Origin: Candidatus Altimarinota bacterium
Lineage (GTDB): Bacteria; Patescibacteriota; Gracilibacteria; BD1-5; JAGOOR01
Direction: 5' to 3'
DNA length: 39,073 nucleotides
NCBI GenBank assembly: GCA_023268615.1
Contig: JALQUC010000014.1
Location: 1 to 39,073, forward strand
Position 1 is the stretch's first letter. The number at the start of each line of letters is the position of its first letter. Below the pieces are notes generated by a model. It was not told the origin of the DNA. It saw only the letters and a program-made list of their open reading frames with translations, and did not search any database. Below are positions 36,179 through 39,073 of this stretch, piece after piece. Position numbers and translations under genes: made by a program.

Positions 36179-38374
36179 TTAATACACTTCACGAGGCTTA
36201 CTCCCCTCAGCTGGTCAGACAACGCCCATCTCTTCGAGTGCGTCCATGACTCTCGCTGCCCGAGCATATCAGAGTTTTAATCTTCTCTGAAGGAGTGAGG
36301 TAGACGCTTTCCCACTCGCACGAACAACCTCTATCGCCTGCTGAATGATAAAATCATCTTCTTCATCTGAGCTACCATCACCATTGATATCTCCAGGTCA
36401 GTTATTCTTTGATCATTCCACAATAGTCATATCGTACATATTTGCTGCCATATCTGCATCTGTATGCATCTTGATAAAATGAATGACTGCTTCGACTTCT
36501 TCTGTTTTGACAAATACCCCCTGCACTCTCTCTGGCTCCATAACGCCGCTCGGGGAATAGAGCATATCTCATCGTCCGAGGAGGTCCTCGGCTCCGACTC
36601 GGTCGAGAATAGTTCGCGAATCTACTTGAGATGCAACGGTAAATGCTATACGGCTCGGAATATTAGCCTTTATCAGACCGGTGATGACATCCACAGATGG
36701 TCTCTGGGTTGCTACAATGAGATGCATACCAACCGCTCGAGCCATTTGGGCTATACGAGCAATATTACTTTCGACTTCTTTCTTATTGCCACTCATCATG
36801 AGATCAGCGAGCTCATCAATCACGATGACTATAGCTGGCATTTTCTCTTCTTTTGAGGCCTTTGCATTATATTCTGCGAGATTACGAGTGCGAGCTTCTG
36901 TGAGGAGATCATACCGCCGTATCATCTCAGCGACACACCATTTGAGAGCATTGAGGGCTTTGTCTGGATGATTGATGACAGGAGCCAGCAGATGAGGAAT
37001 GCCATTGTAGACACCGAGCTCAACACGCTTTGGATCCACCATGATCATTCGTAGCTCTGCTGGTGAATTTCTGAGAAGGAGTGATATCAGAAATCCATTC
37101 ATACCGACAGATTTACCTGATCATGTCTGCCCTGCTATGAGGAGATGTGGCATATCCTTGAGGTCACAGACAACTGCATCCCCTGCTATTCCAGACCCGA
37201 CACACATGGCAAGTTTGGAAGTATTCTTGGTAAATTGTGCGCTTTCGACAATCTCTCGGAGACTCACCACATCTCGACGATCGTTAGGGACTTCGATACC
37301 GACAAGTCCGAGACCAGGTATTGGTGCCTGAATACGGATGTTTTTTGCTTTGAGTGCGAGTGTGAGGTCTTTTTTGAGTGACTCAATTTTATTGAGCTTC
37401 ACGCCTTCACTCGGTCTGAGGCGATATTGGGTAACAGTCGGTCACACTTCAAATCCCGCCATAGAAACTTCGATTCAAAACTGAAGCAAAGTCCTCTCGA
37501 TAATAGCTGACTGAAGCTCTATTTCTTCTCGGGTAAGTGGTTTTCATTTTGGATGACGAATAAGCAGATCACTGCGAGGATATTGCCACGATCACTTAAA
37601 TGGTTTAATATCTGTATGCTTGTCTGCAGAATTTTTGGTAATAATAGGAACAGAACGAGTGGTTGCTGTTGTTTTTCAGAGTATTGATTGATTGGGCAGG
37701 GGTGGAGTCTCGAGAATTGAGCCTCTATTTCTAATTTTCTCAAAAAAGCCCATTTTTTCTTCTGCAGGATCTTTATGGGAGAGTTTTGCTATTTTATTCT
37801 CTAGTTCTTCATTGCGAGTTCTGAGACGCTTTTCTTCTTGGGGAGAGAGTTTTTTCTTCTCTTCTTGACGCTCACGAATCGAATCAGAAAATGTACCCAG
37901 CATTTCTATCTGTTTTCTATATGCATATCCTCCTACTTCTCAGAACTGTGAAAGTATTTTTCTATATGAGACATGGAAGAGGAGATAGAGAGAAAGCAAA
38001 AGTGAGCCAAAAATGAGGGTAAGGGCAGGAATTTTATCAAACCAGGTAATCAGTGGATCGTGTACATCAAAAAAGAGTCATTTCTTACCATCAAAATAGC
38101 TCCAGAGAGATACGCTAGAAATCCAGAAAAAAAGAAGCCCCAACCCTCTCCTGAGGTCAAAAGAGCTCTTCCCGAAAACCATATGAAATCAGACAAGACA
38201 GGCTATCGGAGAAAAAAACCAACGAAAATGTGGTCAAAAAAGAGGCTCGAGAGCATCAGAGAGGTACTCCTTTTGAGCGAAAAAAACTAAAATAGCTGCA
38301 AATATGAGAACAAAACCAAATATCATTGTCTGGGTCATTTTTGAGAGTCAAAGGATGTTTTTCTTGCGTGCCAT
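36179..38374 (-). CDS. ftsK: DNA translocase FtsK/SpoIIIE
   Basis: N-terminal TM helices; HLLIAGQT(G)[16 protein letters not shown]...[25 protein letters not shown]...[11 protein letters not shown]...[30 protein letters not shown]...LLQRRLKL(G)[17 protein letters not shown](G). Confidence 0.95.
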
Positions 38375-38487
38375 AGGTGTAGTAGAATGCGTGTAGTATA
38401 CGCAAAAAAAATGTTTTTCTAGTAGCCCTGCTTGTCTCATAAAAAAAGGAGGTATAATGACAATACTTATTTCTTCGTTCTATAATT

Positions 38488-38940
38488 ATGTATTCCCTCA
38501 ATAGAGCACAACTCATCGGAAATGTGACAGCCGATCCAGAAGTGCGAGCACTGCCAAGCGGTCAACGCGTTGCCAATTTCTCTATCGCGACCAATCGTCG
38601 CTATACTGATAGTGCTGGGGTACAGCAAGATGTCCCTGAATATCACAATATCTCTCTCTTTGGGAAGCTCGCAGAAATAGCAGAACAATATCTCAGAAAA
38701 GGAAACAAAGTCTATCTCGAGGGTCGTATACAGACACGATCGTGGGAAGATCAATCAGGTCAAAAAAAATATAAGACAGAGATAGTCGGTGAGCAGATGA
38801 TTATGCTGACTCCAAAATGAGGTCACGAGGGAGGTGATCATTTCTCAAAAAGCTCAGAAGAGTCAGATACTATACCGCCCGTCCATACCACCATACCTCC
38901 TCAAGAAGAAAGAGTCTCTATCGAAGATGTCCCCTTCTAA
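38488..38940 (+). CDS. ssb: Single-stranded DNA-binding protein
   Basis: MYSLNRAQLIGNVTADPEVRALPSGQRVANFSIATNRRY...; UGA read-through joins the OB fold to the acidic tail ending IEDVPF*, a typical SSB tip. Confidence 0.95.
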
Positions 38941-38966
38941 TGATTCTCAAACTCAAATGACCTACT

Positions 38967-39001
38967 CCCCGGACTTCGCTTCGCTGCATCCGGGGTTTCT
39001 T
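38967..39001 (+). terminator. Intrinsic terminator downstream of ssb
   Basis: CCCCGGACTTCGCTTCGCTGCATCCGGGGTTTCTTTT. Confidence 0.75.
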
Positions 39002-39073
39002 TTGGCGTCTATGAGAATCCAAATCGTGTCTGTTCTTGAGGGTAGTCTAGTTTTCACTGGTCTTCAATATATT

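Noticed and set aside
39001-39073. Start of another gene at the window end
   Set aside because: Too short to decide strand or frame; no recognisable motif.

Overview
This 39 kb window is dense bacterial chromosome that reads correctly only if UGA is a sense codon for glycine (translation table 25, the code of Gracilibacteria/BD1-5 and Absconditabacteria/SR1). Most ORFs in the supplied track are fragments split at in-frame UGA. Joining them yields about 30 CDSs: truB, two tandem signal peptidases (one fused to a DUF805-like domain), DUF84 NTPase, xerC, an RsmB/NOP-type methyltransferase, ruvB, rlmH, lgt, pyrH, leuS, rsmI, rsmE, an FKBP lipoprotein, a Trm11-like methyltransferase, HU, a VirB4/TraC-like ATPase, trmD, two large related multidomain proteins (one with a C-terminal SGNH hydrolase, one with CHAP/NlpC-like domains), ychF, rplL/rplJ, a large repeat-rich surface protein with a LysM domain, ftsK and ssb. 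The main second-look items are: (1) a complete Nudix domain inserted in the leucyl-tRNA synthetase editing region, with three Nudix-box glycines encoded by UGA; (2) the paired large lytic-type proteins with no obvious signal peptide; (3) a secreted protein with six GCTDxxAxNYNxxAxxDDGSC repeats; (4) a recurring -10-like box about 6-7 nt upstream of start codons, suggesting leaderless mRNAs; (5) heptanucleotide-periodic A-rich repeat elements, one inside the xerC reading frame. All calls were made by eye; no database searches were run.
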